Source: Bugulina stolonifera
Taxonomy: Eukaryota; Bryozoa; Gymnolaemata; Cheilostomatida; Bugulidae
Direction: 5' to 3'
Length of the DNA stretch: 64,000 bases
Assembly (NCBI GenBank): GCA_935421135.1
Contig: OW285188.1
Span: forward strand, 8,350,733 to 8,414,732
Below the pieces are notes generated by a model. The model was not told the origin of the DNA. It did not search any database and saw nothing but the letters and a program-made list of their open reading frames with translations. A program made the translations under genes and the position numbers. This document shows, piece by piece, positions 10,964 through 24,051 of the stretch; positions within the stretch are counted from its first letter, which is position 1, and each line of letters starts with the position of its first letter.

Positions 10964-13928
10964 ATCAGTTATATCTAACCAAACCGATCCTCAGCTAATC
11001 AGTGTTGGTCGGCTACGAGTTGTTAAAACGTTGAAGTGTGCTGATTCTTTGTCAACAGAAAAACTGTACTATCATAACATAAGAGACGGAAAGTTTCCCC
11101 AAACCATTGTTTTAAAACTGTTTTGGATTTAAAAAGAATTTAAATGCAATGCTTTATTTTCATGATTTTATAATAACAAGAATATGTGCATTCATTATTT
11201 TTACTCAATTTTTTAAACTGTTATTTCCCATTTATTTGTGATACCTCATTTCCTTCGTCATAATATACAAGTATGTAACGGAGTTCGTCAATATTTTAAC
11301 TGCAGTTTTATGCTATTTACTACATCTACATGTACATGCATATAAATTACACTGCATGTACAATAATTACAATAGAATATGTTGTAGCCACTGCTGTACA
11401 CGACAGAACCGAATTCCATAGAAAAGTATTTTTAAATATCCACTGCAGGAAATACATGTAGCAATATTGTTTGTCATGATACGTGCATTTAGTACAAATT
11501 ATCGAATTTTCACACTCTCTCTTACATGTACTTCACTAAAACTTTACAGTAGGATAACTTTTGGGGTGATGTACATGTATATTACATGTACATGTAATTC
11601 AATGAAAGGTTGAGAACGCAAGCAGTATAAATAAACTTTATGTGTATAAAAAGAGGTACCATTATACTTATTATTAAATACTATCCCTGTGGCGAGTTAC
11701 AATATGCACTTATCATCATTGTCTCCTCTTCCTCTCCTTGTTTGCTGCAAGGCACAGAGTGAATATAAAACGTGTTGTGAAGCACAGCAGCACATGAGTT
11801 GATAGGGCCGTATTTTAAGGGGCGGCAGGGAGGCACTGCCACCCCTGTTGCCAAAATAAAGTGGCCTAAAAACACTACTTTTAAAAACTGGGCACTGTTT
11901 CCCTTTATATTTGCTTAATTTTCACACCCCCTCCCACCCAGTTAAACTTTCTGCCTCCCCACTAAATTTTTCTCACCTACGCCCCTGTTTGAGTAGCCCT
12001 AGATTTTAATAACATACTAAAGTAGCATGGTGAAGTGTCGCAATATTTACAGCAATGAATATGACGATTTCACTAGCTGAAATTTTTCTGATGGAACCCT
12101 GACTATATATCAATTAGACCTGCACCCATGGAAATATCTCTGTTATTCTACAGTAAAGGAAATAATACATGCAGTACAGACTCGTATGCTCACCATACAT
12201 GTAGGGCAATTGATTCTTCCTTCAAATTGAAAATTCTTTACTTTGAGTGTGTAAGTAGCATGCCCAAGACAGGCATTTGGGACTACTGAACAGGGCTTTG
12301 TAAATAAACAGTGATGCCCAGTGCAATAGTGATACAGTATTTTTTAGTAAACTCAAATGAGAAAACTAGTAGAACCAAGGAGTAAAATAGGACATAGGGT
12401 GGTAACATTGCAATTACAACTTGAAATTGTTTCAAAAAATCAATGTACATTGGGCCATATACATTTGTACATGTACATTATAGTGTTGACTTATTAAAAA
12501 GGAAATATATACATACTACATGTGGACAAAATTATGTTGCATAAACAATGTACTCAATGATAGAACCTACAGTACACTCGATAAATAGTAGTTTTTTATT
12601 GTTGCAGATTCTAGTGCAACTTAAAGTAACAAGGTGGTGCAATAGTCAACTTGCTGACTTGCAGACTTTAGGGTCACAGATTTAAGTCTATACACTCCTG
12701 TCGTGGAAAGTGAGCTCTTCTACAGAGAGCCCATATCCTGTCATCAGCCTATTACTGCATAACATCCTCCTTGTCTAGGAGGTTTAATTTCCCATTTTTC
12801 TTCCCAAATTTCTTGGGAGAGTAATTCCCCGATACTTGAAGAGTGCACAATTTGGAGTTGTCTATTCTTCAACAGCCTGCCCCTTATACAAAGAATGGCT
12901 GAAATGCCAGACAGCAACCCAAAAATATTTCTAGTCTGCTTGAAGCTTGTCAGCAGCAGCTCATTCCCATTCAGGAGGTTTAAAGTATTCACTTGAAGTC
13001 TTCATAATAGTGATTTGTGTCACATTGGTGAATAGCATAACATGGATCCAACCATGCAGGTTCAAAGACTTTGAGTTGGTTCGAAATAGAACATGATGAT
13101 TATGTCAACCAGGAACTTGATGGAAAACTTGAGAATTCCAGATTTACCATTTATTTATTTAAGAGGATTAAAGTATATGAAGATAAAACCAACCATAAGT
13201 AGATGAACAGAATATTGTGGTGGCAACGTGGTTACAATTTACTAGTGAAATAATATTTATGCTGTCAAAACTTTCTAAATTGCTAATTTATTAGCGGTTA
13301 GCACAAGAATTCAATTTTTCTTCACTTTCAAACTTGAAAGGCTGGTCCCTAGATAAGTTTTTCTCTATCTATAGATGGGATATGCTATAGGCAGAAAACT
13401 GGCCATGTGCCAACATACGCTTACATACCATAGATGTACATAAAATAGATGTACATACATAGATGTACATACATAGATGTACATACATAGATGTACATAC
13501 ATAGATGTACTATGTACCAGCTAATTCTGAGGAACTTGAATAAATTGTAGTTGTGCATTTTGGTTTGATGACCCAGTACATGTATATGTGGCTTTGGAAT
13601 CTGCCTGAGATACAAGGAAGTTCTAGATTTAATTTTGTAATAAACAGTAAATTGTGATAAACCAACCATTGGTGTTTGAGGTAGCAGTGCTGGAATCTTC
13701 ATCATTCTGGTTAGAATATTAAAACTAATCTATACAAAATTAAAAACATGATATTATAAAAGTTCTATCGATTTTTTTTATCTATTAGTTCTGGCAGTTT
13801 GACCCCTAACTGCTGAAATTATGATTAAATATTCACTGCTTCTCTCTGAGAAATGCAAATCAAACTGCCCACGCTTAGTTCCCTACTATGAAAGCTGACA
13901 GTCATACTCTTGATGATTACATTTGCTG
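10964..13928. other. Gene-poor intergenic DNA between D8C copies 1 and 2
   Basis: No credible exon series was found on either strand. It is AT-rich with many TACATGTA palindromes. A tRNA-like stretch at about 12630-12705 is treated as a weak SINE candidate, and a tandem repeat lies at 13431-13512. The segment from about 13070 is homologous to DNA upstream of copy 1. Confidence 0.6.
13431..13512. repeat. Tandem repeat of ATAGATGTACATAC
   Basis: About six copies of a 14-bp unit (ATAGATGTACATAC, the first shortened) in intergenic DNA. Confidence 0.85.
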
Positions 13929-13936
13929 TATAAAAG
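13929..13936 (+). promoter_or_regulatory. TATA box of D8C gene 2
   Basis: TATAAAAG is 73 nt upstream of the start codon at 14002. Confidence 0.75.
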
Positions 13937-14001
13937 TAGAAATCTAACTCCTGTGTATCATTTTTCTTTCATATTGAGATAGTGTCTGTCACGTTAGAAA
14001 A

Positions 14002-15853
14002 ATGCTGAGATATTTGCTAGCAGTGAGTGCCCTTCTCTTCTTGGCAGACGCCATGTCTAGGGAGGAGCTAAGAAATTTGAAGAAGATGAATGAGTTGAAG
14101 GACCCTGTGGAAGATCAGATCAACATGGTGATGGACAACGTAGAACAGCATTGTCATGCTGAGAATCATGGTAAGCATAGTGGTGAGAACCATGGTAAGC
14201 ATAGACTGAGAACCAAGGTAAGCATAGACTGAGAATCAAAGTAAGGGTAGGCTGGAACCCAAGGTGAGGATAGAGTGGGAACCAGAGGTGGAGAATACTG
14301 AAGAGTAAGGTGAGCGAAAATAAGCATCAGCACTAACATACATGTAAATGTGCGGGTACAAAACACATGATAAAAGTCTAAGGCAATCAGAATAACTCTT
14401 CATGAATATTGTAAAATTAGTAAGATAAAAGTAAAATATTAAAAACAGCAGAAAATATTTTTTTGCTTAGCAGGAAAATTTTGAGGACATACAAGTTGAA
14501 GTACATGAGGATATGTCTATCGCGATCTGAACCGTATATACAATGTACACATGCATTACCCAAGTGTAACAGAGCATATTGATATTTTAACAGGTTCTAG
14601 AAAGAAAAGAGAGTCAGACAGTAGTATGAGAAATGTGCTGCGTGGTCTGCTGGAAGAGTGCCAAAACGACGACGATGACATGGATGATCCAAACCCAACG
14701 GAACCAGCCCCAACAGCGCCATCTATCCATGGTAACAAATAATTTTGATAGTAATGTTGCATTACATACTATATTACATACTTTATCATTACCTTGCCTA
14801 ACCAACAGTATACATGGAGACTGTATGTTGCACTAGAAAATAAAACAGCAACTGATAACTCCCAATATCTCACTCGCGTAACTCCTGTATTGATATTGAT
14901 TATTCAAGTTTGCCTACATGCAGACCTCTATGCTACCTCAACCCTCTGTACCAATATTTTACCAATGGAAATGTAGGCATAGATACATGCAAGTGTACAT
15001 ATATTCATATATAGTCCATCACATGGCATGCATTTGCAGGTCCTTGCACGTCCATGGAGACTGTGAATCTAACTGGCTCATGGAGAAAGGATAATGCTGG
15101 ATCCCATCTTCGTCCAGCCCATAACTTTTATGCCTGCGACAGAGAACTCCAACTTGGCAATCATTGGTTTAGGTATGGCTTGTATACAGTACATTTTTTA
15201 TTTAAGAAACTTTAAATCCAACATTCTTTAACATAAATGACATATAATCACTGTCATATTCCGGAACCTAGATATTGTGTCCTACTACATGTGCAATCAT
15301 GTACTAGGAAATTGTGTGATGTGCTCCTTATTCTAAATGCAAATAGATACATGTGTACATTAGAAATGAGTACCGACATGTTCATAACAATTGTGTGATT
15401 ATACAATTGTACATGCCTGTAATATTGTACGCCAAATTTCTACTACTAAAATTCTCTGTCTCTTAAAGGTGGACTCGCTCTACTGTGTGGAATGATGTCA
15501 TCATGGACATGCCCATAACATTGCTTTACTACATTGTAATATGTTATAGATTAATTTCATGAAATGGACCAATAATGATTGGCATCAACTGTCTCTTACA
15601 TACGTTGCATTCTGTAGATTCACAGGTAGCGCTGGCACTCAGATGTCTAACAAATGTCGCCCTAGCTACTCTTGTGGAAGTCACGGTGGATTCTGGACTA
15701 ACGCCACTATGCCTTCACAGGTTGGCCACATATTCCAAGTGCCCATATATGGTAGTTGGGGTGGCAACTGCTCTAGGTATGCAACATATAAGCTTTTCCC
15801 TTTACAGCTACTTGCTGGTGTGCTTAGCATTTTGAGTCATTTTATTGGATCTG

Positions 15854-15922
<69 letters not shown>

Positions 15923-16427
15923 GTAACTTTGATCTTAGTACACAAAAAGTCAATCTATACACATATTGCGTTATAGTAGTATTCCCATATACATGTAGCA
16001 ACATAAAGATGTAGACATGAAGCTCCTGGCTGACTACATTGGTCACCTGACTGGTCACCTGATTGGTCATCTGATTGGTCACCTGATTGGTCACCTGACT
16101 GGTCACCTGACTGGTCACCTGACTGATCACCTGATTGGTCACCTGACTGGTCACCTGATTGGTCACCTGAGTGACATTTTCACACTTTTTCTTGAGTCAC
16201 CACGTGGGCTACCTTAGTATCATCACACACATGCTGCTACAATTACATTTGCGTAATGTTTCAAGCTTTAAGAATTAGCGTTGCTATGTTACAGGTACAT
16301 ATGGAGATCAACACGTGCCTTGTTTGTACAGAGATGTTCTGATAGAGCGGGAGACTTCATATACAAGGCTTTTGGCACAGGGTCTTGTTACTGGGCCTTC
16401 TGTGGAATGGACCTTCACCCTAACTAA
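14002..16427 (+). CDS. Secreted propeptide plus D8C-domain protein, copy 2
   Basis: Exons 14002-14170, 14594-14731, 15040-15172, 15618-15776 and 16295-16427, with the same intron phases as copy 1, give 243 residues. The signal peptide (MLRYLLAVSALLFLADA) is followed by a propeptide with Cys51, an SRKKRE cleavage site and a run of Asp (NDDDDMDD) before the Pro-rich linker. The D8C domain starts at C105 and keeps all eight cysteines. One residue before intron 4 is SR instead of the DW/KW of the paralogues. A second donor 24 nt after the first (14194|14195) would add eight residues in frame. Introns 4 and 1 hold microsatellites and donor-like repeats. This is the closest relative of copy 1, with shared upstream DNA. 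Confidence 0.85.
14170..14262 (+). repeat. Short array of duplicated splice donors in D8C-2 intron 1
   Basis: GGTAAGCAT occurs at three successive positions starting at the exon 1 boundary, followed by decayed copies. It is the same unit as the longer array in copy 1, so the repeat predates, or independently expanded after, the duplication. Confidence 0.8.
15853..15921. repeat. (ATATAC)n microsatellite in D8C-2 intron 4
   Basis: About eleven uninterrupted copies of CATATA/ATATAC, shortly after exon 4. Confidence 0.95.
16035..16175. repeat. 12-bp minisatellite GGTCACCTGATT in D8C-2 intron 4
   Basis: About eleven copies of GGTCACCTGAYT. Each unit contains CACCTG, an E-box/E2-type hexamer. Confidence 0.9.
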
Positions 16428-16741
16428 GCAAATGATGTCTAACCAAACTAAAGATGCTGATTCTAAACCAATGATGTCTCACTACGTAAATAACGTTTAT
16501 CTAAAGCAATGATGCCTGACTAAACCAATGATGTCTCCCTAAACTAAAGAGGTCTAACCAAACCAAACAATAATGATATGCTTTGAACATTATCATCCTC
16601 TTTCACCATGTGAGCGATATTTTCTTTTCATCTTTGTTACTACACCAAGTACAACTATTGTAATGGAATCAGTAGATGTGAGTTTCTATTTTTTTATAAA
16701 CTGTACAGTGTTTAAGAATTGTATGAAGAACTGTATAACAC

Positions 16742-16747
16742 AATAAA
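16742..16747 (+). terminator. Polyadenylation signal AATAAA of D8C-2
   Basis: First clear AATAAA on the + strand after the stop at 16427, in an AT-rich 3' flank. Confidence 0.5.
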
Positions 16748-17574
16748 GTATAAAACAAATATTCTGCTGAAAAAATTAACTTCATGTTAAAAGCAAACAT
16801 AGCAGGAAAGAACAGAAAAATAAATATTAAAGTGGGAACTAAATTGAAAGCTATAAAATTGATAGCTTCAGTCAGATCCTATGATTATGCTTGTGCACAA
16901 AGTTTGGGGGTACTCCTACAGTGAAGGAGGAAGAATCTCTTTTGTGCCTCAGTTTTGACATAGAACCCGGGCAATACTATATTTAATTTCTACATGTTCG
17001 ACTTATTGCCTCCTTTGGAATAATTTTCTGATAAAACATGGAGGGGCTTATGACTACGTCCCACTACTAAATACTTACTACCTACAAGCCGTGAAGAACA
17101 AAAATATTCACAATCTGCAAGGTATTCGCTAAAATATTTTTTTCAGCTAATATTTGTCTGATATATCTAAAGCACTAGTAGAATAAACTCATGTCTATCA
17201 CATATTGTGACTCAAAGTGTAACAGCCCTTCAGATTGCTAGCAGCCTCCTCCCCCCCCCCCCCCCTTCCGAGTAGTAAACTTTAACAACTAGAATGGACC
17301 ATCTGGTGCCTATCATATTGTGACTTGTGATAATTGTTGCTTTGGTACTTGTCTAGGCACAAAAAGGAACCAGACTTGTTCTTTTGAACAAGGAAGTTTT
17401 GCAAAACTTTGGAATTCCAAATCCGAATTTCTAACCCCTACTAATAACAATCTATTATTGATATCCAAAGAGTGCTCGTGAGAAAAAAGAGAAAAACATG
17501 TTATTTGTTTCAGATAATTTTCAAAACAGATTTAATCTAGTAATTTATTGGTATATAAAATAACTTAATAGCTT

Positions 17575-17614
17575 AATATTATAGCTTTAGCTTGGCAGCT
17601 AAAGCTATAATATT
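17575..17614. repeat. Perfect inverted repeat, 18-bp arms, TGGC loop
   Basis: AATATTATAGCTTTAGCT, loop TGGC, then the exact reverse complement. It is intergenic and not followed by a T-run or a gene end. Confidence 0.85.
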
Positions 17615-18354
17615 CAACTTTTCCTGGTTCCTTAGATAAATATTATCTTCTCCACCCAATACTGTGAGTTGACGTGCCGCGGTTTGTAAAGGCATATTTT
17701 CTGCTCTTAGAATTGTCACCCTATGCTATTATCGTTTCAGTATTTAGTATTTCTACATCAATGCTGCCTCTACTGAATACGAATATAAATTTTTATAATT
17801 GAGGATCACATAGTGCTAAAAGAATTTGGAGTGTGCTAATGCATACAGATTATAAAAACTTGTATCTTTTTTTACAATACGCAAGATTGAAATTAGATAC
17901 AATATAGTTATAATTAGGCATACGTGTAGCCCAAAAATTGGCACCACCAAAACTAAAATCATGTTAGTTATAGAAATAATGTTAAAAACATGCAGTTATG
18001 TTTGTTTTCTGATCCTATTTGTTTTACTCATGCTGTTTACACTCTGTATCTGTAATTATAGTGATGAGTCTAGTTATTCATTGGACATGTAACACTGTTG
18101 TAGTATGAACTCTTGCTGTTGAGTTGAACAAACATGTTTATTATGAACAATTTTGATCTCTGAGAGATGATGTCTATAACATTGAGTATTACAATAATTT
18201 TGATAAACATCATCTACTATATAATATTATCAACCTCTGTCAATATATTGTACATGGCAATATAATAATATTTAATGTAATTCCAATTTGTTTAGAGATA
18301 TTTTAGGACCATAATTGGTTTCTCTCTCAAACTTACTGATGATTCAGCATTAGG

Positions 18355-18600
18355 GTGACCAGACATCCTACATGTAGACATACATGTAGGCTATAGTATA
18401 CACTGTAGATATCCTACATGTAGACATCGGCTATAGTATACACTGTAGATACCCTACATGTAGACATAGGCTATAGTATACACTGTAGACATCCTACATG
18501 TAGACATCGGCTATAGCATACACTGTAGCTATCCTACATGTAGACATAAGCTATAGTATACACTGTAGATATTCTACATGTAGACATAGGCTATAATATG
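18355..18600. repeat. 41-bp minisatellite
   Basis: Six imperfect units containing CTACATGTAGACAT, GGCTATAGTATACACTGTAG and a variable spacer. Confidence 0.9.
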
Positions 18601-18947
18601 CATGTACAGCTGTGCTGACAAGGTTCGATTTGTAGACAAATTTTTGGTAAAACTGGAATATACTAACTGGGGTTGGGCAACTTCATAAGGCGAGAGATGA
18701 TAACTCTAAATTGAAAGATTCAGCACACAACCAGTTATCGAATTACATTAATATTATTATACAACTTCTTGCATAAATTAACTCCTCCATCTCTTTGATT
18801 CTTTAGAAGATTGTTTAAACACATTGCAAGTATTTACACGCAGTCAAGATAAAATTTTATACTTAGAAGAAAAAAATGAACGACTATTAATGATTACGTA
18901 GTCACTCATGGATTTATTCCTAGAAAAGACAAAGAATGTGGCAAATC

Positions 18948-19012
18948 CTTGTCTAATTTAGCCCAAGGATCCTTGTCTAATTTAGCCCGAGGATTCTTGT
19001 CTAATCTAGCTA
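18948..19012. repeat. 26-bp repeat, about three copies
   Basis: CCTTGTCTAATTTAGCCC with a short AAGGAT/GAGGAT linker, repeated in tandem. Confidence 0.8.
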
Positions 19013-20364
19013 TACATAAATCATATTTCTAAGACTTCTAAAAGAAGCATATTTCTTTAGGTGGTTCTACAGGTGCTACCAGGAAAAGTCGTGTTGTTTT
19101 GATGAATAAAGTAGAGGGCTATATTGTTGATATATTGTCTGTCCTTTTAGCATACATTAATTTACTACTTTTATAATTATGCCTTTTATGGTTGGATTTT
19201 AGCTAAACATTTCCTGAGTATACTTCTTTCTACACTGTGATAATAAGTTCTCTAAATATCTGTACATCATATAGTACACTAACTATATGTACATGTACAA
19301 TGTATGTATCAAACAATACATATACAGTACCATGTACATGATTGTACATGGAGCATTGTGTTATTAGAACACTGGCTTAGATGTACTTATAGAACTTCTA
19401 TGTACACATTGTACTTAGTATATCCTAGATATGCAGACTTGTGACCCCCTCTGTCAGAATTGAACATCGAGAGGTTCATAAAATTGCAGTAAGGCCCATT
19501 TTAATCAGCAAATTAATCCTACTCTAACTACATTAATTTACACACTTGAAAAGTGAAATGCAAATCACCAACATAACAACTTATTAGTTGTCTTGTATGG
19601 CCAGGATCGTAAATATTGCAGGCTGCTGCAAAAGCCTATATGTAGCCCTGTGGTTTTTTGATAAAGTGCATATATGGTTTTTCCTGTTGCATCAAAAACA
19701 AGATACGTACAAATTAGGGGAAAATTAGATAAAAAATAGCATCGATAGAAAGCAAAAAGCTTTGTTGTATTCATTATGATAAAGTGCAAACATAGCTTGC
19801 TATAACTCACATTGATTTATGAAGATAGGCAGCACTGGCTGAAATTGTTATTATACCAAAATATAATAGGACATCAAACTATGACAGTTGAGATAGGGAG
19901 AGTTTATAAATACAGACAAAAACTGAAACTGCCCACTTGAGCTAAATACTTGTTTCCAATGTTAAGTGGTCCCTATACATTTGACATAGACGAAAACAAG
20001 ATAGATATAGAAATTAGGTCAGATGCTAAGAGCATGGGGATTCATAAGGTAACGATCATAATTGGAAGTTGTCCTCTCATGATTCTCTTCCTCTCCTAAG
20101 GGAGGGCAACCTCTAATCATGAGCAATAGCCCCATGGCTAAAAATGGTCAGATGAGAGATAATATCACAATTGTAGAGTCGTTTCCTCCTGGCTGTCTCT
20201 TCGTTTGAAAGAAGACAACTGCTACTATTCTCATGAGGCTAATTCCACTCTTCAATCCAGCAGCACCCAACACCCTTTAGCAGTAGACAACACCTTTATT
20301 TTGTTATTATGCTGTAAATCTGTGCGATTTCTGATATTATATGAAAATACTCATTTTGCTACAG

Positions 20365-21563
20365 CAGGGGTGCTCAAACTTTATGGCCAAAGGACCACTT
20401 TCTAAATTAGCCATCCTATGGGGGGGGGGGGGGGGGGGGCACATATTCTGTGTGCACAAGATAGCTTGTAGTGCGCTGAAAACTGCAAGGACTTATCTAG
20501 TGTATTGATTAGGTAATTATTACCCAAAATGAATTATTACACCTAAAAGTGGATTAAAATATGATACATATTCCATTGCAATGTTTTCAAAAAAAAGTTG
20601 ACAGAGCTTCTTACTGGACGTAAAACAAGTAGTAAAAGTGTTGCTAATGAAAAATTTAAAAGTGGGCTAGTTTACAAATATTTTAATCTCAATTGGTTCT
20701 TTTAGCTACCAAACTGGCCGTATATTTTTGAGCAACGCACAGGAAACTTTGTAGAAAAATGACACAATGTAAACTCATTGCACTTACAATGTGCATGTAT
20801 CCTTAACTCCCAGTACAAGGTTACTTTATATGCACAGCATATATTATATAATTGTTTAATCAATTAGTCACCCTTTGTGAATTTGTTTGGCTAACGGGTA
20901 TAAGGAATACTATGAGTCTTAACAGGCCTAGGTAACTGTACAGATACAAGCCTATAAAGGCCAGCATACAGCGTTGACGTGCAGTTATTAATTCACTTGT
21001 TTGCAGAGTATTAGATGTACATTGTAATTGAAATGTACATTTTACATGCAGATATTCTTCATATGTTAACCTGGAATTAAAACATTATGAGTTAAATGCT
21101 GTGACTATATTATGCTGTAGTTTTGTTCTGACTTTCAACGTTTTTACTATCCTTTCTCATCACTTAGATTGTGCAAAACTTTCTGCAGCTCAGGGCAAAA
21201 CAATGACGAAACAATAACTAAACATTTACATGTATGCATCATATTACGAAAACAACAAAGCTAGGTGAAACACACAGAAATCTGTTTTGATGGTTTGATA
21301 GCTGCATGAAAGACACTTGTAATTCTTCATTGCCAAGTGAGCTTGCTCTCTAACTTTAGTAACCCGTGTAGTGTATGTAACCCTAGTCTACTTTTACATA
21401 TAATATAATTCAGTTTGTGTAAAAATTAGCTATTAAACACACTAGATGGATCCTTGCAAACTTCAGCGCACTACACGCGATGCTGTGCACACGAATATGT
21501 GGTCCCCATATTATAGCTAATTTTGAAAGGTGGTCCTTTGGCTACAAAGTCTATGCACCCTTG
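20365..21563. mobile_element. hAT-like non-autonomous element (TIRs only)
   Basis: The left end CAGGGGTGCTCAAACTTTAT is repeated in inverse as GCACCCTTG at the right end. The inverted similarity extends for well over 100 bp (GGCCAAAGGACCAC…AATTAGC…GTGTGCACA). CAGGGGTGC ends are typical of hAT elements. No transposase is visible and a matching 8-bp duplication was not found, so it is old or rearranged. A G20 run (20420-20439) lies in the left TIR. The right half forms segment A of every downstream module. Confidence 0.6.
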
Positions 21564-22139
21564 CAGTGTATACATGTACTTTACATGCAGTTAGAATTCA
21601 TCTACAAAGACTGACACTTCAAATATTAATGTGTTCCCAAAAACAGAATGAAGACATGCTATTGCTATATTCTCAACTAAGAATAGTTTTCTTGATTGTT
21701 TATGATAAATTTCTGAATTTTCCCACCGTTAGATTGGAGGGACTGCGGCCCTGCACTCCACTTTTGTGGAAGAGGAATGCCTTCAAACTATGAGTAAAAG
21801 AACCTACTTATAAATTTTCTAGCAACATCCATGATTATTCTTATATTATATAATAATTAAATAAATTATCTACAGTTGACACCATATTATCTGACACTAG
21901 ATGGTTTATTTCTGTTCAAGTTAAATTATCTCCCGGCGACTATTTCTGCCTGACTTGCAAAAAACATTGCTACATTGTATTTGGGGGAATTCCAAGATGT
22001 CACATTTTTTAGAAAGCAGTTTGGGCAAGACCCACAGTCAATTGAGGTTATGCTGACTAATGTGTTGTTAATACCTACCCATGAGCTACATCACGTATCA
22101 AATTGTTTTGATCAGATACCAAATGTGATGTAATAAAAG

Positions 22140-23949
22140 TTCTTGATGCATTGTTTCAGTTTCTATAAGTGTTCATTTTGTTATTGATCTTACCAAAAAA
22201 CTCCTATAGAACCAGTATCTTGTCAAATTCTATTAAGTTATTTCTTAATAATTATGTTCACTGTAGAAAAAGTGTTTTTGAATACAGTAAAAATTCCACA
22301 TTTTTGATGGAGATGAGTGCATTCACCAGTCAGTCTTTGATTCTAATCTCTTTATAAACAGGTAAAAATATGTTAGATAAAATCATCATCACATGTTTGT
22401 TATGTATTTATGAGAGTCAAAAATTATGTCACGTTCATATAAAGTAGAAAACCTCAGTATGGTAAACAAACTATTCAAAATATCAGGTGGAAACAGAATT
22501 GCTAGAAAACATAAACCTAGAAAACCTGTTTGGAAATTACACAACTTAGATGTAGGAAGAGACAACTCTTGTCTGGATTATAATAAATGGATTGATTCAT
22601 CTAACTGACTGTTTCGAAAACTCACATTTTTTGGGCTAAATAATTTTACAAAATTTAGGCTAATGTTTGTTGCCACAAGGGTTATAATAACTACTTTCAT
22701 TTGAGAGGAAGCTATTATAGGCTGGAGTTTCAAGAGGTTGGTTAGGCAAAGCGATAAGGTCTTTGTCAAGTAAACAGAAAATGGTTTTAAAGTTGGCAAC
22801 TGACTGCTTGCCATTTGTGCAGTGACAATTTTTCATTTAAGAGATTATAAAATTAATTGTAACTGTTTAATGCTGGTTGTTGATAATAATATACATGTAT
22901 ATATGTATGAGTACAAAACACTGAGTAAAGCTGCAACAAATCATCACTAGGTAACAATGATGGTTGCAGCAAAGTATGAATGGCAAGGATGACATTGAAT
23001 TATACAGATTGAAAGAGATACATTATGCATGTGCCGCACTCGACCCCAACCATTACCTGAAATGGGCTGCTAACAGAAGAGATGTGATTTGAATATAAAA
23101 ACTGAATCAAACCACACCACCGTATTCGTTTTTGGTTTCTGTTTGAAAATTTCGCATTTTTGTACCAAAGCAAAGAAAAACTAGTAACTGAATGATACCA
23201 AAACACCGTGTAGCATTACCAAGGAAGCTTCAGTACCTGTGTGCCTTCTATCCTGCACCTAGCACCCTGTACCTTGTGCTTAGCACTTTAAACTTGCACT
23301 TATACCCTCTATCCTGCATCTTACAACTACGTATACAAATGTAGTGCATAATACCGTTCACCTTCGGCCTTCACCCTTTCGCCTGCACCTTCTACCATGC
23401 ACCTTGCACCTTGCTACTAACACTTTAAACATTGCACGTTGCATTTGTACCTAGCACCTTGTAGTGTACTTTCATTAATTTTTTACCCATAAAAATATTT
23501 TCTTTGAATTTTTGTACCTTGTAGTTCTGACTCGGCAGTCCCAAATTGCAGTTCTGTAGAAAGACTCACACGCTACACAGACTATATTTTTGGTGTACTT
23601 GATTCGGTGAGTCAGTCTCCTGTAATGAGACTGTGATTGTCATGGCCAACGTACTATGACTATGCTACTTTCACCTTCTCAAGACTGTCTCATAGCCTCA
23701 AACAATCAGTTGGAAAACATCCAGTCAGGATGACCAACGTCTGCAGCACAGCTCTCCCCACCTGATCCAATTCAGCCGAAAATTTTGCACAGATTTTCTA
23801 AGCTTCTTATTATCATAGTTTGCCCTTTGCTCATGTTCGTGATGTGGAACATCATCTGCACGTATTCATCAAAAGAAGAACTCGGGCGAAATGATTGGAA
23901 ATTTGAAAAGGTGTTTGTTGTTTTGAGGAAGTACAACGGCAGGTTTTAG
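22140..23949. other. Segment B upstream of D8C-3
   Basis: Non-coding as far as can be seen. A 60-codon open frame at 22426-22608 is present in module 3 but broken by a stop in module 2, and its differences are mostly amino-acid-changing, so it is not supported as a gene. A degenerate CTGCACCTT/TACCCTG repeat covers 23235-23470. Confidence 0.55.
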
Positions 23950-23957
23950 TATAAAAG
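23950..23957 (+). promoter_or_regulatory. TATA box of D8C gene 3
   Basis: TATAAAAG is 102 nt upstream of the start codon at 24052. It is embedded in about 100 bp that is nearly identical in modules 2 and 3. Confidence 0.8.
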
Positions 23958-24051
23958 AGAGGCTTTACCTTCATCACAACAGACACAGCAGCACTGCGTG
24001 AGAATACATTAACCTTTACACACATACTAAGAAGTGAGAATAGCCTACAAA

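Larger units (their letters stand above)
16750..20364. other. Gene-free spacer before the duplicated modules
   Basis: No coding signal. It contains a C15 run (17251-17265), an 18-bp-arm hairpin (17575-17614), a 41-bp minisatellite (18355-18600) and a 26-bp triple repeat (18948-19012). The rest looks like unconstrained AT-rich DNA. Confidence 0.6.

Noticed and set aside
15837..16217. ORFs over the ATATAC and GGTCACCTGATT arrays
   Set aside because: Repeat translations inside intron 4 of D8C-2.
22426..22608. Conserved 60-codon ORF in segment B
   Set aside because: Present in modules 1 and 3 but stopped early in module 2. Differences are mainly non-synonymous, so similarity reflects DNA duplication only.
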